64,000 nt of DNA. Origin: Pseudomonas sp. GM50 (GTDB taxonomy: Bacteria > Pseudomonadota > Gammaproteobacteria > Pseudomonadales > Pseudomonadaceae). The translations under genes and the position numbers were made by a program. Shown piece after piece: positions 16,532 through 25,575 of the stretch; the stretch's first letter is position 1, and the number at the start of each line of letters is the position of its first letter. The DNA is taken from assembly GCF_000282375.1 (NCBI RefSeq), contig NZ_AKJK01000059.1:1-64000 (forward strand). Reading direction: 5' to 3'. The notes under the pieces were generated by a model. The model did not search any database, was not told where the DNA came from, and worked only from the letters and a program-made list of their open reading frames with translations.

Positions 16532-18157
16532 ATGTTTTTGCAAAAATCCCTGAGAGCGCAAATCCTCGCCCTGTTGAGCGGCAGCCTGTTGGCGATGTTG
16601 CTGATCGCTTTGGCTTGCTTTCACTTCCTGTCCAATGGCGTTCAGAACTACGCGAACCTGATTGAAGGTCCGTTGCACACCTCGCAATTGATCGATGAAG
16701 CCAACCTGCAATTCAAGGTGCAGGTTCAGGAGTGGAAGAACGTTCTGCTGCGCGGCAAGGAACCTGCGAACCTGGACAAATACTGGAAGCAGTTCGAGGA
16801 CGGTCAGCGCGACGTGCAGGGCATCCTGAGTGAGCTGGCCGGGCAGAAGGGCATCGAGCCACAACTCAAGACCCGCATCGAACGCCTGCGTGAAGAGCAT
16901 CGTGCATTAGGCGCGGCCTATCAGAAGGGCCGTGATGCCTACGTGGCGGCCGGTGCCGACCCAGCGGCCGGCGACAATGCGGTCAAAGGCGTGGACCGTG
17001 CCACCAGCGAACAGATGAATGAACTGGTCAGCGAACTGCGCAAGCAGAGCATCGAGCAATCGAAGCTGATCAGTGCCAGCGCCGATCAGACGGTGTTGCT
17101 GGGGCTCGTGGTGATGCTGGTGTCGGGTCTGCTGATTGGCTTGTTGAGTCTGTGGCTGGTCAACCGCAACCTGGTGGAGCCGATCCGCAAACTGATCGAC
17201 TATGTGGCACAACTCAGCCAAGGGCGCTTCGCCGAGCGCGTGGCCAGCACCCGTCAGGATGAGTTGGGCAACCTGGCCAAGGCCGCCAACACCTTGCGCG
17301 ATTTCCTCGCCGAAACCTTCAGCCGTTTGCAGCGCAGTGCGACGGACCTGGACAGCGCCAGCGGCGAGTTGAACTCGATTGCCGGCCTCATGGCCAGCGG
17401 CACCAACGAGCAATTCAACCGCACCGATCAGGTGGCCACGGCGATGAACGAAATGTCCGCCACCGCGCAAGAAGTCGCGCGCCACGCAGCCGACGCGGCA
17501 CGTGCGGCCGATGACGCCGACCAATCCGCCCAGCAGGGCGAAAAAGTCATGCAGGGCACCATTCATACCATCACCCAAATGCGCGGCGAAATCGCCAATA
17601 CGGCCACGGTCATCCGTCGTCTGGAAGCCGACAGCGGGCGCATCGGTAAAGTGCTGGAAGTGATTCGCGGCATCGCCGAACAGACCAACCTGCTGGCGCT
17701 CAACGCCGCAATCGAAGCGGCCCGCGCCGGTGAAGCCGGGCGTGGTTTTGCGGTGGTCGCCGATGAGGTGCGCAGCCTGGCCCAGCGCACGGCGGCGTCG
17801 ATCATCGAGATCAACCAGATCATTCAAACCGTGCAAACCGGCGCAGTGGACGCGGCCCAGGCTATCGAAAGCGGTCAGTCGCGCAGCGAAGAAAGCGTCG
17901 AGCAAGTGACCCAGGCCGGCGCCATGCTCGAGCGCATCACCCATGCCGTGGAAGCCATTCGCGACATGAACCGCCAGATCGCCACCGCCGCCGAAGAACA
18001 GACGTCAGTGGCCGAAGACATCTCGCGCAACCTCACCGAAATCACCAGCATCGCCAGTACCAACCTGGACAACGTGCAGCGCACCGAAGCGGCCAGCCAC
18101 AATCTGCATGGCTTGTCGGGGCAATTGAATGAAGTGACGGCGCGGTTGAGCGCCTAG
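16532..18157 (+). CDS. methyl-accepting chemotaxis protein
   Basis: A 541-residue inner-membrane chemoreceptor. The first membrane helix (about 10-32, [20 protein letters not shown]) is followed by a single periplasmic helical-bundle sensor (about 33-190), a second helix ([20 protein letters not shown]), a HAMP domain (about 215-270), and the long cytoplasmic hairpin whose tip is [20 protein letters not shown] with [20 protein letters not shown]. Methylation-type Glu/Gln sites flank the tip. An ATG at 16517 is an equally possible start. The ligand is not predictable, and no che genes are nearby. Confidence 0.9.
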   Translation: MFLQKSLRAQILALLSGSLLAMLLIALACFHFLSNGVQNYANLIEGPLHTSQLIDEANLQFKVQVQEWKNVLLRGKEPANLDKYWKQFEDGQRDVQGILSELAGQKGIEPQLKTRIERLREEHRALGAAYQKGRDAYVAAGADPAAGDNAVKGVDRATSEQMNELVSELRKQSIEQSKLISASADQTVLLGLVVMLVSGLLIGLLSLWLVNRNLVEPIRKLIDYVAQLSQGRFAERVASTRQDELGNLAKAANTLRDFLAETFSRLQRSATDLDSASGELNSIAGLMASGTNEQFNRTDQVATAMNEMSATAQEVARHAADAARAADDADQSAQQGEKVMQGTIHTITQMRGEIANTATVIRRLEADSGRIGKVLEVIRGIAEQTNLLALNAAIEAARAGEAGRGFAVVADEVRSLAQRTAASIIEINQIIQTVQTGAVDAAQAIESGQSRSEESVEQVTQAGAMLERITHAVEAIRDMNRQIATAAEEQTSVAEDISRNLTEITSIASTNLDNVQRTEAASHNLHGLSGQLNEVTARLSA

Positions 18158-18267
18158 TGAAATGGGCTGTGTATCGGTTCGGTTACCGAGTCGGTACACA
18201 GTCACTCTCAAGTTCGCGCCGCGCTCGTCGATGACGGATTTACCAAACTCCACACTGGATAAATCCC

Positions 18268-18705
18268 ATGGTCAGCATCAGCTCCGTTTCGATCAATCAG
18301 ACCCTGTCGACCTCTTCAAGCAAAGTCGCGATCAACGACAGCACCGAAGACACTTCAGTCGCGACAACTACTGAGGCGTCCGGCGACACCACCAAGGTTT
18401 CCGCTGGCGGTGCACCGGCGGCGTCGAGCGACAGCAGCTCCAGCAGCACGGAATCCGATACGGTGAAAGAGTTGCGCAAGCAGCTCGCCGAGCTGCAAAA
18501 GCAATTGCAGGAACAACAGCAACAACTGCAAGCGGCCCAGGCCAGGCAGGACAGCGCCGAAGCCAAGGCAGCGAACGTTGCGGCGGCTCAATCGCAGGTT
18601 GCGGCCACTTCAGCTTCATTGCAGACGGTGTCGGCGGCGTTGTTGCAGGCGTTGCAGGACGAGGGTGGCAGTACGTCGGGCTCGGTGGTCAGCACCACCG
18701 CTTAA
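18268..18705 (+). CDS. FlxA-like coiled-coil protein
   Basis: A 145-residue low-complexity protein. Residues 1-60 are rich in Ser, Thr and Ala. Residues 65-95 form a Gln/Glu/Leu coiled coil (KELRKQLAELQKQLQEQQQQ), and the tail is Ala/Ser rich. This is the pattern of the FlxA-like family, whose E. coli namesake depends on the flagellar sigma factor, though the role is unknown. It lies downstream of a chemoreceptor, which fits a motility link. Its stop overlaps the stop of the convergent histidine kinase by four bases. A perfect 7-base inverted repeat (CTGTGTA/TACACAG) lies upstream. Confidence 0.72.
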   Translation: MVSISSVSINQTLSTSSSKVAINDSTEDTSVATTTEASGDTTKVSAGGAPAASSDSSSSSTESDTVKELRKQLAELQKQLQEQQQQLQAAQARQDSAEAKAANVAAAQSQVAATSASLQTVSAALLQALQDEGGSTSGSVVSTTA

Positions 18706-19904
18706 GTCCGTGAGGGCAAGCTGAAGGTGAACGTCGTGCCCTGTTGCTCGGTCGATAGCACCTGCAGTTTCCCGCCATGGGACTGCGCAATCTGACTGGC
18801 AATGTACAACCCCAACCCGAGGCCGACCTGCGGTGTTCCGCCGGCTGGTTTCGAGTAGGGCAGGAACAGATGCGGCAGCGCATCTTCGGCAATCAGCCCC
18901 TGGTTTTTTACGCTCAACACAAAGTGTCCTTCCTTGACCTGCGCACTGACCTCGACCGGGCCATCGGGAGTTCCGTGGACAACGGCGTTCGCCACCAGAT
19001 TGGATAGCAATTGCGCGACCCGTTCGCGATCGCAATGGATGTTGCTCAGGTCGCCAATCGACGACTGAATGATGCGTTTTGGGTGAATGCTCTGGATCTC
19101 GGAAATCACATGCCGCAATGCGTCCGCCAAGTCCGGGCACGGTTCAATGTTCACCGGGATGCCTCGGCCCAGTGAACCCCGCGCGAAGTCCAGCACATCG
19201 TCCACCAGTTTGGTCGCCCGTCGAGCGCTGGTGAGGATGTGCCGGGCCCGTTGCTCATTCGCCGGGTCGCAGACTTTGCGCAGGAGCATTTCGGCGCCGG
19301 CGCTGATGGAAAACAAGGGGTTGCGCAGGTCATGGCCGAGCACGGCGATGAATTGTTCACGCATTTCGGCGGTTTGGCGTTCCTTGATCAGTGCCGTTTC
19401 GGTTCGTTGCAGGTTTTCTTCGGCCTCGATCTGTAGCGCGAGCATCCGGGCGAACGACTCCATGGTGCTCTGGATCGTGCTGGACTTGAGCGGCGCCGGA
19501 TTGGGATCAAGGGCACAAATGGTGCCGAAAAAGCGTCCGTCGGTGCGCAAAATCGGGACGGCAATGTAGCTTTCGAATTGATAGGTCTGAGGCGTGTGGT
19601 GATCGCGGTAGAGCGGATCTTCACTGGCCTTGTCGATCACCACCGAGTGGTGGCCCTGGCGAATTTCGTTGCACAGGGTGGACACCAGGTCCAGCTCATC
19701 GCCAACCTGCAAACCGAAATTCAGTCGATCAAGCACCGCGCAGGCAGTCCAGGCCTCTTCGGTAACACGGGCCACCGCTACGAAGCGCAAACCGGTCAAC
19801 TCACTGATCACCTGAAGAATCGCCGGCACCGCGCTGATCCGGTTGATTGTGGCGATGTCTGCTGCCGCTGTTTGCCCCATATCCTTGGTTCTCTGCTTCA
19901 ACAT
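18702..19904 (-). CDS. GAF-domain sensor histidine kinase (orphan)
   Basis: A 400-residue soluble histidine kinase. The N-terminal GAF domain (about 30-165) contains FVAVARVTEEAWTACAV and SYIAVPILRTDGRFFGTICA. The HisKA dimerisation domain carries the phospho-acceptor His in AVLGHDLRNPLFSIS (about 215). The HATPase domain has the N box NLVANAVVHG and the G box GLGLGLYIASQIAQ. No membrane segment, receiver domain or adjacent response regulator is seen, so the partner is elsewhere. GAF domains of this form often bind haem, bilin or small molecules, but no cofactor residue is evident. An alternative ATG lies at 19880. Confidence 0.88.
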   Translation of the reverse strand: MLKQRTKDMGQTAAADIATINRISAVPAILQVISELTGLRFVAVARVTEEAWTACAVLDRLNFGLQVGDELDLVSTLCNEIRQGHHSVVIDKASEDPLYRDHHTPQTYQFESYIAVPILRTDGRFFGTICALDPNPAPLKSSTIQSTMESFARMLALQIEAEENLQRTETALIKERQTAEMREQFIAVLGHDLRNPLFSISAGAEMLLRKVCDPANEQRARHILTSARRATKLVDDVLDFARGSLGRGIPVNIEPCPDLADALRHVISEIQSIHPKRIIQSSIGDLSNIHCDRERVAQLLSNLVANAVVHGTPDGPVEVSAQVKEGHFVLSVKNQGLIAEDALPHLFLPYSKPAGGTPQVGLGLGLYIASQIAQSHGGKLQVLSTEQQGTTFTFSLPSRT

Positions 19905-19992
19905 GCCAAATGGTTTTGAGGGATTCTAGCGGGCTTGCGCGAATTGTCGCGGCTTCGTTCGTCGCCTCAGTCAACGGCCAGACGCCGAACGC

Positions 19993-20029
19993 AAAAAAGC
20001 CGCACGACCCGAAAGTCGTGCGGCTTTTC
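19993..20029. terminator. bidirectional rho-independent terminator
   Basis: AAAAAAGCCGCACGAC and its complement GTCGTGCGGCTTTT enclose the short loop CCGAAA. The A-run on one side and T-run on the other allow it to act in both directions; it ends the PepSY gene on the minus strand. Confidence 0.93.
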
Positions 20030-20040
20030 TTGCAGTTGAA

Positions 20041-20346
20041 TCATGTGTCTTGTTTGTTGCTCAGAACCTTGCCGGTAGTGGCATCGAAGTCCACGTCCCA
20101 CTCGGTGCCGTCAGCCATACGCAGTTCAACTTCATATTCGTAGCCGTTGAAGTGGTTATCGAGGTCGGTGTCGGTAATCGTGGCACCCGGGTGCAACTTC
20201 AGGGCGGCCTGGTTCAGTTCTTCCAGGGGTTTGATCTTGCCACTCTTGACCAACTCAGGGATCTGGTCGACGCGAACGTCTGCCTGGGCCAGGCCAGCGG
20301 TGAGGGTCAGGGCAGCAGCGGTGAACAGGGCAGTTAAGGTTTTCAT
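20041..20346 (-). CDS. PepSY domain-containing exported protein
   Basis: A 101-residue precursor: a signal peptide (1-22, ending LAQA) and one PepSY domain with IPELVKSGKIKPLEELNQAA and the closing EVELRMADGTEWDVDFDATT. PepSY proteins are periplasmic and thought to bind or inhibit proteases or to respond to cations. A perfect TTAAG-N6-TTAAG element lies 54 bases upstream on its strand, the binding site reported for the two-component regulator BqsR/CarR of P. aeruginosa, which controls small exported proteins in response to Fe(II) or Ca2+. Family is firm; regulation is inferred. Confidence 0.87.
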   Translation of the reverse strand: MKTLTALFTAAALTLTAGLAQADVRVDQIPELVKSGKIKPLEELNQAALKLHPGATITDTDLDNHFNGYEYEVELRMADGTEWDVDFDATTGKVLSNKQDT

Positions 20347-20399
20347 GAAGTTCTTTCCTTGGATGAGCTGTTTAAGTGGCGTCAGGTTAACCAGCGCAA

Positions 20400-20415
20400 C
20401 TTAATTCACCCTTAA
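20400..20415 (-). promoter_or_regulatory. candidate BqsR/CarR box (TTAAG-N6-TTAAG)
   Basis: On the minus strand the sequence reads TTAAGGGTGAATTAAG, an exact direct repeat with the six-base spacer of the BqsR (CarR) site. It could equally be read on the plus strand as a PmrA-like CTTAAT-N5-CTTAAT box. The location upstream of a PepSY gene favours BqsR. Confidence 0.6.
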
Positions 20416-20442
20416 TTACCTGTGGCGTCTGTTTTAGAGCTT

Positions 20443-20543
20443 CGCGGGCAAGCCTCGCTCCTACAGGTTTTTTGTACGCCACGATATTGTGGTCGCCATG
20501 TAACTTGTGGGAGCGTGGCTTGCCTGCGATGCAGGCGCCACGG
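20443..20543. repeat. degenerate REP elements
   Basis: One complete REP arm (CTTCGCGGGCAAGCCTCGCT, about 20443-20463) is followed by a diverged arm of another type (GTGGGAGCGTGGCTTGCCTG, about 20507-20543). They are not full inverted copies, so this looks like a decayed REPIN between the PepSY and glpQ genes. Confidence 0.7.
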
Positions 20544-20550
20544 TCTCGAA

Positions 20551-21678
20551 TCAATACCCGTTGTTCTGCAACAACTGCGCAACGCTCGCCGCCGCCGGAC
20601 GCTTATAGAACTTCAGCAGTTCGCTGGCGCGGTTGGTGAAGATGCCGTCGACGCCGGCATTCGCCACCTTCTGATAATCCACCGCATCGTCGATGGTGTA
20701 GACGTGCACCAACAAGCCCTGATCGTGGGTGTACTGGTTCATCCACGGTTGCACCAGGTCCGAATAGCTCTGATCGCCACCCTTGGTCAGTGCGGCCGAA
20801 GGGCCGGTGCCGATTGCGCCCTGAGCCTTGGCGTACTCGACCCATTGCTGGAACTCGGCTTTGTCTTTCGGTTCCTGCTTGGCGTAGTAGGTCGCTTTGT
20901 CCTTGTCACCGGACTCGGCGAACGTCACTTTGGATTTCGGTTCGATGCTGCCTTCACCGACCCACAGCAGCAGGATTTTCGGCACTTGCGGCATTTCCTT
21001 CTCGAGCAGTTCGAGGCTGCTCTTCTCGAAGGTTTGCAGCACCACCTTGCCTTTACCCTGGCCGACCGCCAGTTCGCTCTTCGCCAGTTTCGAACCGACC
21101 GGGCTCAACCAGCCGCGATCCTGGAGTTTCTCCTTGAGGTCGCGCTCGATGCCGGGAAACTGCTTCGGCTCTTTGGTTTCGATGTACAGGCCCGGCTTAT
21201 GCAGCGGATTGCCTTGGGCGATGTCGATGATTTCATCCAGGGTCAGGATCTTCAGACCTGCGTAGCTCGGACGCGCACGATCCGGGTAAGCGCTGTTGAA
21301 CCAGCTGCCGGCATCCAGGGTTTTGAGTTCGGCGATGGTGAATTCGTTGGCCAGGCTGTCCTTGCGTTCAGGGAATTTGCTGGCGACGTCGGTGGTGCGT
21401 TGCAGGTTGTTGTCGTGCAGGGCGAACAACACGCCGTCCTTGCTGCGTTGCAGGTCCATTTCCAGGTAGTCGGCACCCAGGTCGCGAGCCAGTTTGTAGG
21501 CTGCCGCGGTGGATTCCGGTGCATCGAAAGACGCGCCACGGTGAGCGATCACCGCCGGGTGCGGAATGCCCAGACGGGTCGCCAATGCCGTGGGGCTTGG
21601 CTCGTTGGCGGCCTGTGCCTGGCCGAGGCCGAGCATCAGGCTCAGCAGCAGGGCGCTCTTGGTGAAGGTGACAGGCAT
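20551..21678 (-). CDS. glpQ: periplasmic glycerophosphodiester phosphodiesterase
   Basis: A 375-residue precursor with a signal peptide (about 1-23, ending GQAQA). The GDPD TIM-barrel starts with VIAHRGASFDAPEST (catalytic His and Arg), then the metal-site LEMDLQRSKDGVLFALHDNN with ExD and the second catalytic His, and ends with VHVYTIDDAVDYQKVANAGV. It cleaves glycerophosphodiesters to glycerol-3-phosphate and an alcohol using Ca2+. Length is close to E. coli GlpQ (358). The ATG at 21678 follows AAGGAC; an in-frame start at 21726 is rejected because the signal peptide begins at MPVTFTK. Confidence 0.93.
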   Translation of the reverse strand: MPVTFTKSALLLSLMLGLGQAQAANEPSPTALATRLGIPHPAVIAHRGASFDAPESTAAAYKLARDLGADYLEMDLQRSKDGVLFALHDNNLQRTTDVASKFPERKDSLANEFTIAELKTLDAGSWFNSAYPDRARPSYAGLKILTLDEIIDIAQGNPLHKPGLYIETKEPKQFPGIERDLKEKLQDRGWLSPVGSKLAKSELAVGQGKGKVVLQTFEKSSLELLEKEMPQVPKILLLWVGEGSIEPKSKVTFAESGDKDKATYYAKQEPKDKAEFQQWVEYAKAQGAIGTGPSAALTKGGDQSYSDLVQPWMNQYTHDQGLLVHVYTIDDAVDYQKVANAGVDGIFTNRASELLKFYKRPAAASVAQLLQNNGY

Positions 21679-21913
21679 GGTCGAAGTCCTTTTGCGATGG
21701 GTTTTCAAAGACGTATCTTTTAACAACTGAGCGCCGCTTGCGCTATCGCCAGACCGACATAAACGTGTTTAAAGGAGTTTTTTCAGCGCTTTTGTGCGGT
21801 TCTTTGCAGTACTCTTGGCCCCGGTAATTTCCCCGGCAGAGGGAAACCCGTTCGCTTGCCCTGCGTGTAAACCATCGATCACCGGTCCTTTGCGACCTTT
21901 TGTGAGGTTTATC

Positions 21914-22240
21914 ATGCGCATCACTTCCCAGCTCATTTGCCAGGCCGCCGACCAACTCAAAGGCTTCGTCGGCCTCAATCGCAAGACCGGCCAGTACATC
22001 GTGCGCTTCAGCGAAGACTCGTTCGGCATGGACGTGGCTGATGACGGCATCATCCCCACCTGTGAATTCGTCTGGGCTCCTGGCCCCGGGCAGACCATGA
22101 CGCTCAAGCGTGAACTGATCCAGTTGCTGCTGGACCAGAACATCGACGACCGGATCAACATCACCGAGCCGTTGCGGGTGTATATGAATCGGCGGGAAGT
22201 GCCGCAGATTTCGGCGGTGAGGAGTTTGGTGCGGGGTTGA
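21914..22240 (+). CDS. conserved hypothetical protein
   Basis: A 108-residue soluble protein with no recognised domain. It opens MRITSQLICQAADQLKGFVG and has a compact alpha/beta composition with a basic C-terminus, and no signal peptide or membrane segment. The ATG at 21914 is preceded by TGTGAGG at suitable spacing. It is divergent from glpQ with 235 bases between starts. Codon use is native, so it is likely a genuine Pseudomonas gene of unknown role. Confidence 0.7.
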   Translation: MRITSQLICQAADQLKGFVGLNRKTGQYIVRFSEDSFGMDVADDGIIPTCEFVWAPGPGQTMTLKRELIQLLLDQNIDDRINITEPLRVYMNRREVPQISAVRSLVRG

Positions 22241-22258
22241 TGTTTTGTGGTGTCTGTT

Positions 22259-22366
22259 CGGGCCTCTTCGCGAGCAAGCCCGCTCCCACAGTGGATCTTA
22301 TGCGTACACAAAATCCGTGAACGCCCGAGATCAAATGTGGGAGCGGGCTTGCTCGCGAAGACGGCC
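22259..22366. repeat. REPIN (GAGCGGGCTTGCTCGCGA type)
   Basis: Inverted arms GGCCTCTTCGCGAGCAAGCC and onwards (left) and GGGAGCGGGCTTGCTCGCGA and onwards (right) are about 45 bases apart, between the convergent genes ending at 22240 and 22385. Confidence 0.9.
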
Positions 22367-22384
22367 TCCAGAACACCGCATCAT

Positions 22385-23101
22385 TTATTGCTTGAACGCA
22401 TACGCCCGCGCACAGGCCTCGATCAACGCTCGGACCAACGGCGGCAGAATGCCCTTGAGCGCGGCGCGTTCCGGTTGGAACAGCGTTGCGACAAAGAACG
22501 GATGATCTTTTAGCTCCACCGCCCGCAGCCCTCCGGTCGAATCGTGGCCCACCGCGTGCAACTGTTGTTTCAGTAGCTCCCGTTCAAACTCAGGATTCAC
22601 ACCATAACGGCAGCGATATCCCTCGCGAATTTCAGCGTTTTCGTACGCCTTGGCGATCAACGAGCCTTCAACCAAATGAATGCTGTCGACGGCTTCCACC
22701 AGCGAACAGGTCAGCGGCGTGAGTAACGCCCGCGTCGCATCGGGCGAGGTCTCGCCGTGTTCGGCATCGCTCCAGCCCAGAACGTTGCGGGCAAATTCGA
22801 GTACCGCATGCTGAAAACCGCCGCAAGTGCCGAGGAAAGGTCGCTGCTGCTCGCGGGCAAAACGGATCGCCCGTAACGCGCCGTCCATGTCGCGATAAGG
22901 GCTGGCGGGCACGCACCAGAAACCATCGAAGCCATCCAGTGGCGTATCGGCGTTGATGCCGTCGGTGGCCAACCATTGAAACTGTATGTCTTGGCCTGAG
23001 TGTTCGGCGGCCATGCCGAGGGCGACGGGGATGGCTTGGTGGGCGGTGACCTGTGGGTCATGATCGCCGATCAGGGCGATGCGGATGGCGCTGGTTTCCA
23101 T
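22385..23101 (-). CDS. CTP synthase-like class I glutamine amidotransferase domain protein
   Basis: A 238-residue protein made of a GATase1 domain like the C-terminal half of CTP synthase, without the synthetase half. It starts IRIALIGDHDPQVTAHQAIP; the nucleophile-elbow region is RPFLGTCGGFQHAVLEFARN with Cys, and the C-terminus has HPFFVATLFQPE, where CTP synthase has the catalytic His-x-Glu in a similar context (here FQPE, so the His appears replaced). The active site may therefore be altered. It matches the group annotated as CTP synthase C-terminal-related proteins, of unknown function. The start is at 23101 (METSAIRIAL). A LysR gene is divergent from it. Confidence 0.78.
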   Translation of the reverse strand: METSAIRIALIGDHDPQVTAHQAIPVALGMAAEHSGQDIQFQWLATDGINADTPLDGFDGFWCVPASPYRDMDGALRAIRFAREQQRPFLGTCGGFQHAVLEFARNVLGWSDAEHGETSPDATRALLTPLTCSLVEAVDSIHLVEGSLIAKAYENAEIREGYRCRYGVNPEFERELLKQQLHAVGHDSTGGLRAVELKDHPFFVATLFQPERAALKGILPPLVRALIEACARAYAFKQ

Positions 23102-23179
23102 GAGTGATCTCGACGCTTGTTGATTCCTGGCACCCACTATAGATTGGCGTTCACGCAATCAATATTGGCGTTATCCCAA

Positions 23180-24058
23180 GTGATCAATGCATCAGCGCAC
23201 TATCGACTGGACTACCCGGACCTGTCCCTGATCCTCGCCCTGGTGCGCGGTGGCTCTCTGGCCCGGGCATCGGCGTTGTTGAAAGTCGATGTCTCGACGG
23301 TGTTTCGCGCCGTCCGCCGACTGGAAGCCGCGTTGGGTCAGCAACTGTTTGAAAAGAGCCGCGCCGGTTACCTGCCGACCACGCTGGCGCAGACCCTGGC
23401 CGAGCAGGCTGAGCGCGCCGAACAAGCGCTGGAGGCGGCGCGCATTGGCGTGGAGCAGGGCGGTGAAGTCATCAGCGGCACTGTGCGCCTGACCTGCACC
23501 GATTCAGTCCTGCAAAGTTTGTTGTTGCCGGCTCTGGCGCAGTTCATGCCGTCTTACCCGGCGCTGACCATTGAACTCTGCACCTCCAACGACTTTGCCA
23601 ACCTCAGCCGTCGCGATGCCGACATCGCCTTGCGGCTGACCCGCACACCGCCCGAGCATTTGGTTGGCCGGCGGCTGGCGGATATTTCCTACCGGGTCTG
23701 TGCCAGCGCGGCCTATCTGCAATCGGTTGATTCCCACGACCTGGCCTCATTGACCTGGATCGCTCCGGACGACTTCCTGCCCGATCACCCCACCGTCGCC
23801 TGGCGTCGTCAACAATTGCCTGGCGTGACACCGGGTTATCGCTGCAACAGCATGTTATCGGTGACCGAGTTGGTACGGGCCGGGCTGGGTGTCGCGGCGT
23901 TGCCGGACTTCCTCATCGGTGATGGACTGCAACCGTTGACCGATCCCTTGCACGGTTACGACACCGCGCTGTGGTTGCTCACACGCCCAGACTGCCGTGC
24001 TTTGCGCTCGGTGGTGACGTTGTTTGATGAGTTGGGGCGTGCGCTGAAGTTGCCTTGA
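23180..24058 (+). CDS. LysR-family transcriptional regulator
   Basis: A LysR-type regulator of about 292 residues from the GTG at 23180. The helix-turn-helix spans SLARASALLKVDVSTVFRAV and RRLEAALGQQLFEKSRAGYL. The effector domain shows the usual TVRLTCTDSVLQSLLLPALA and the DIALRLTRTPPEHLVGRRLA segment. Frames open upstream as far as 23117, but homology begins near DYPDLSLILALV. It is divergent from the CTP-synthase-like gene, which it probably controls. Confidence 0.83.
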   Translation: MINASAHYRLDYPDLSLILALVRGGSLARASALLKVDVSTVFRAVRRLEAALGQQLFEKSRAGYLPTTLAQTLAEQAERAEQALEAARIGVEQGGEVISGTVRLTCTDSVLQSLLLPALAQFMPSYPALTIELCTSNDFANLSRRDADIALRLTRTPPEHLVGRRLADISYRVCASAAYLQSVDSHDLASLTWIAPDDFLPDHPTVAWRRQQLPGVTPGYRCNSMLSVTELVRAGLGVAALPDFLIGDGLQPLTDPLHGYDTALWLLTRPDCRALRSVVTLFDELGRALKLP

Positions 24059-24064
24059 GTCGGA

Positions 24065-24610
24065 TCACGCCTTCGGCGGCTCTTTGCCTACGAAGTGTTG
24101 ATGCATTTCCGACGTCAGGCTTTCGATGCGCTCGGTCAGGGTCTTGGTGATTTCGGTGAGTCGGGTGTTTTGCTCCAGCAGCTCCATCAGTTGCGCGGTG
24201 TTTCGCGCGGCCTGGGCCTGACGTTCGCTGTTGGCCACGGCCAAGGCTTCACGATGTCGCGCATCGGCGTCTGACTGGGCCTTGTCCCGCGCCGCCTGAC
24301 GCGTCTGGGCCAGCAGAATCAGCGGTGCGGCATAGGCCGCTTGCAGGCTGAACGCCAGGTTGAGCAGGATGAACGGGTACACATCGAAATCGGTCACGCC
24401 GGACAAGTTCAGGCAAATCCAGACCACCACAATCAGGGTCTGGGCGCCGAGAAAAGTCGGCGTGCCGAAGAATCGCGCAAAGGCCTCGGCGCGCAGGGCA
24501 AAACGGTCGGTACCGAAAGTAGGTGCCAGATGAGCGTGAGGGCGATGGAAGCGCAGGTGATCGACGGGGCCAGTGGGTTCGGTTTCGATTTCGCGGGTCG
24601 GGGTGCTCAT
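24065..24610 (-). CDS. DUF1003 family membrane protein
   Basis: A 181-residue inner-membrane protein of the DUF1003 family. It has a cytoplasmic N-terminus, two membrane helices (FLGAQTLIVVVWICLNLSGV and PFILLNLAFSLQAAYAAPLI), and a charged coiled-coil tail starting LAQTRQAARDKAQSDADARH with TEITKTLTERIESLTSEMHQ. The tyrosine/proline signature DVYPFILLNLAFS is the family hallmark. The start is at 24610 (MSTPT) after GAGAG. Function is unknown. Its stop is 7 bases from the convergent LysR stop. Confidence 0.85.
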   Translation of the reverse strand: MSTPTREIETEPTGPVDHLRFHRPHAHLAPTFGTDRFALRAEAFARFFGTPTFLGAQTLIVVVWICLNLSGVTDFDVYPFILLNLAFSLQAAYAAPLILLAQTRQAARDKAQSDADARHREALAVANSERQAQAARNTAQLMELLEQNTRLTEITKTLTERIESLTSEMHQHFVGKEPPKA

Positions 24611-24751
24611 GGTGCTCTCTGCATGGCCGCTGGGACTGAAGCTCACTATAGCCCCGGCGCCAGTTTCATTCTGAAACACATTTCGGTGTTTCTATTCAGA
24701 GCGATCGGTCAGCGATAAAACCGCGGACATTGTCATTTTTTGCAGCTCGAT

Positions 24752-25360
24752 TCAGAGCTCATAACAGGCCAGGAACATGTCTAGCGCCGATTCCACGACG
24801 GTGTGCTGCATCTCGGGTGACAAGCCTGGCTGGCCCATGGATATCTGCGGCCAGAACGCAAAGGACTTGAGCAATCCATGGATCTGTTGCGCGGCGAAGT
24901 CAGGTGCGACCGGTTTCAATAGGCCATCGGCCTGGGCTGCGCGAATCCACACGGTCAGGCTTTCTTCGCGCGCTCCCATCCGGGCGACCATGTTTTGCGC
25001 ACGCTCGGGAGAATGGATGGTGGCGGCAATCGCCACCCGTGCCAGATCGAGGAAATTGTCATCGGCCAGCATCTGCAGTTTCGCCTGCAACATCAGGCGC
25101 AACTGATCGCGAAGGGGCAGGTCAGGGTGGTAGGACATTTCCTGTTCGGCCGTCGCCCGCGTCCATAATTGATTAAGGATTTCGGCGAACAACTCTTCCT
25201 TGCTCGGGAAGTGGTTGTACACCGTGCGCTTCGACACGCCAGCGGTGGCGGCGATCTTGTCCATGCTGGTGATGTCGAAACCGTTGGCACGGAATTCGGC
25301 AATCGCCGCCTGGATGATGGCTTCGCGTTTTCGGTCGGTGAGGCGCTGTGGAGCTGTCAT
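24752..25360 (-). CDS. TetR-family transcriptional repressor
   Basis: A 202-residue TetR regulator. The DNA-binding domain (about 10-57) shows KREAIIQAAIAEFRANGFDI and IAATAGVSKRTVYNHFPSKE, followed by a C-terminal ligand domain of the TetR_C/AefR-like type. It is divergent from a metallo-hydrolase gene, with two inverted repeats in the gap (25389-25405 and 25439-25454) that are good candidate operators. It presumably represses itself and the hydrolase. The effector is unknown. Confidence 0.88.
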   Translation of the reverse strand: MTAPQRLTDRKREAIIQAAIAEFRANGFDITSMDKIAATAGVSKRTVYNHFPSKEELFAEILNQLWTRATAEQEMSYHPDLPLRDQLRLMLQAKLQMLADDNFLDLARVAIAATIHSPERAQNMVARMGAREESLTVWIRAAQADGLLKPVAPDFAAQQIHGLLKSFAFWPQISMGQPGLSPEMQHTVVESALDMFLACYEL

Positions 25361-25388
25361 AAATACGCTTAAGCAGGAAGAAATGGGG

Positions 25389-25405
25389 AACTACACTTGG
25401 TAGTT
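25389..25405. promoter_or_regulatory. candidate TetR operator 1
   Basis: AACTAC-N5-GTAGTT inverted repeat (17 bp), 29 bases upstream of the TetR start. It shares the core ACTACACT with the second site. Confidence 0.55.
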
Positions 25406-25438
25406 TACTTGTGATCAGCTTTGATGCAACCTTGAAAC

Positions 25439-25454
25439 TACACTGTGCAGTGTA
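25439..25454. promoter_or_regulatory. candidate TetR operator 2
   Basis: TACACTG-TG-CAGTGTA inverted repeat with perfect 7-base arms, in the same divergent gap as site 1 and about 120 bases before the metallo-hydrolase ATG. Confidence 0.6.
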
Positions 25455-25575
25455 ATGTTTCGTTAATCCTGCGCAGCGAAAAATAGAATCTCCGGCTGAT
25501 GCGTGCATGCCTTGGCCATTTATCGTCCCAAACGGAAAACCGTCAATCGTGCGGTTTTTCTGGAGTCATTCAGTC

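Noticed and set aside
20422..21723. 433-codon plus-strand frame opposite glpQ
   Set aside because: Antisense shadow; the minus strand encodes a complete GDPD enzyme with signal peptide.
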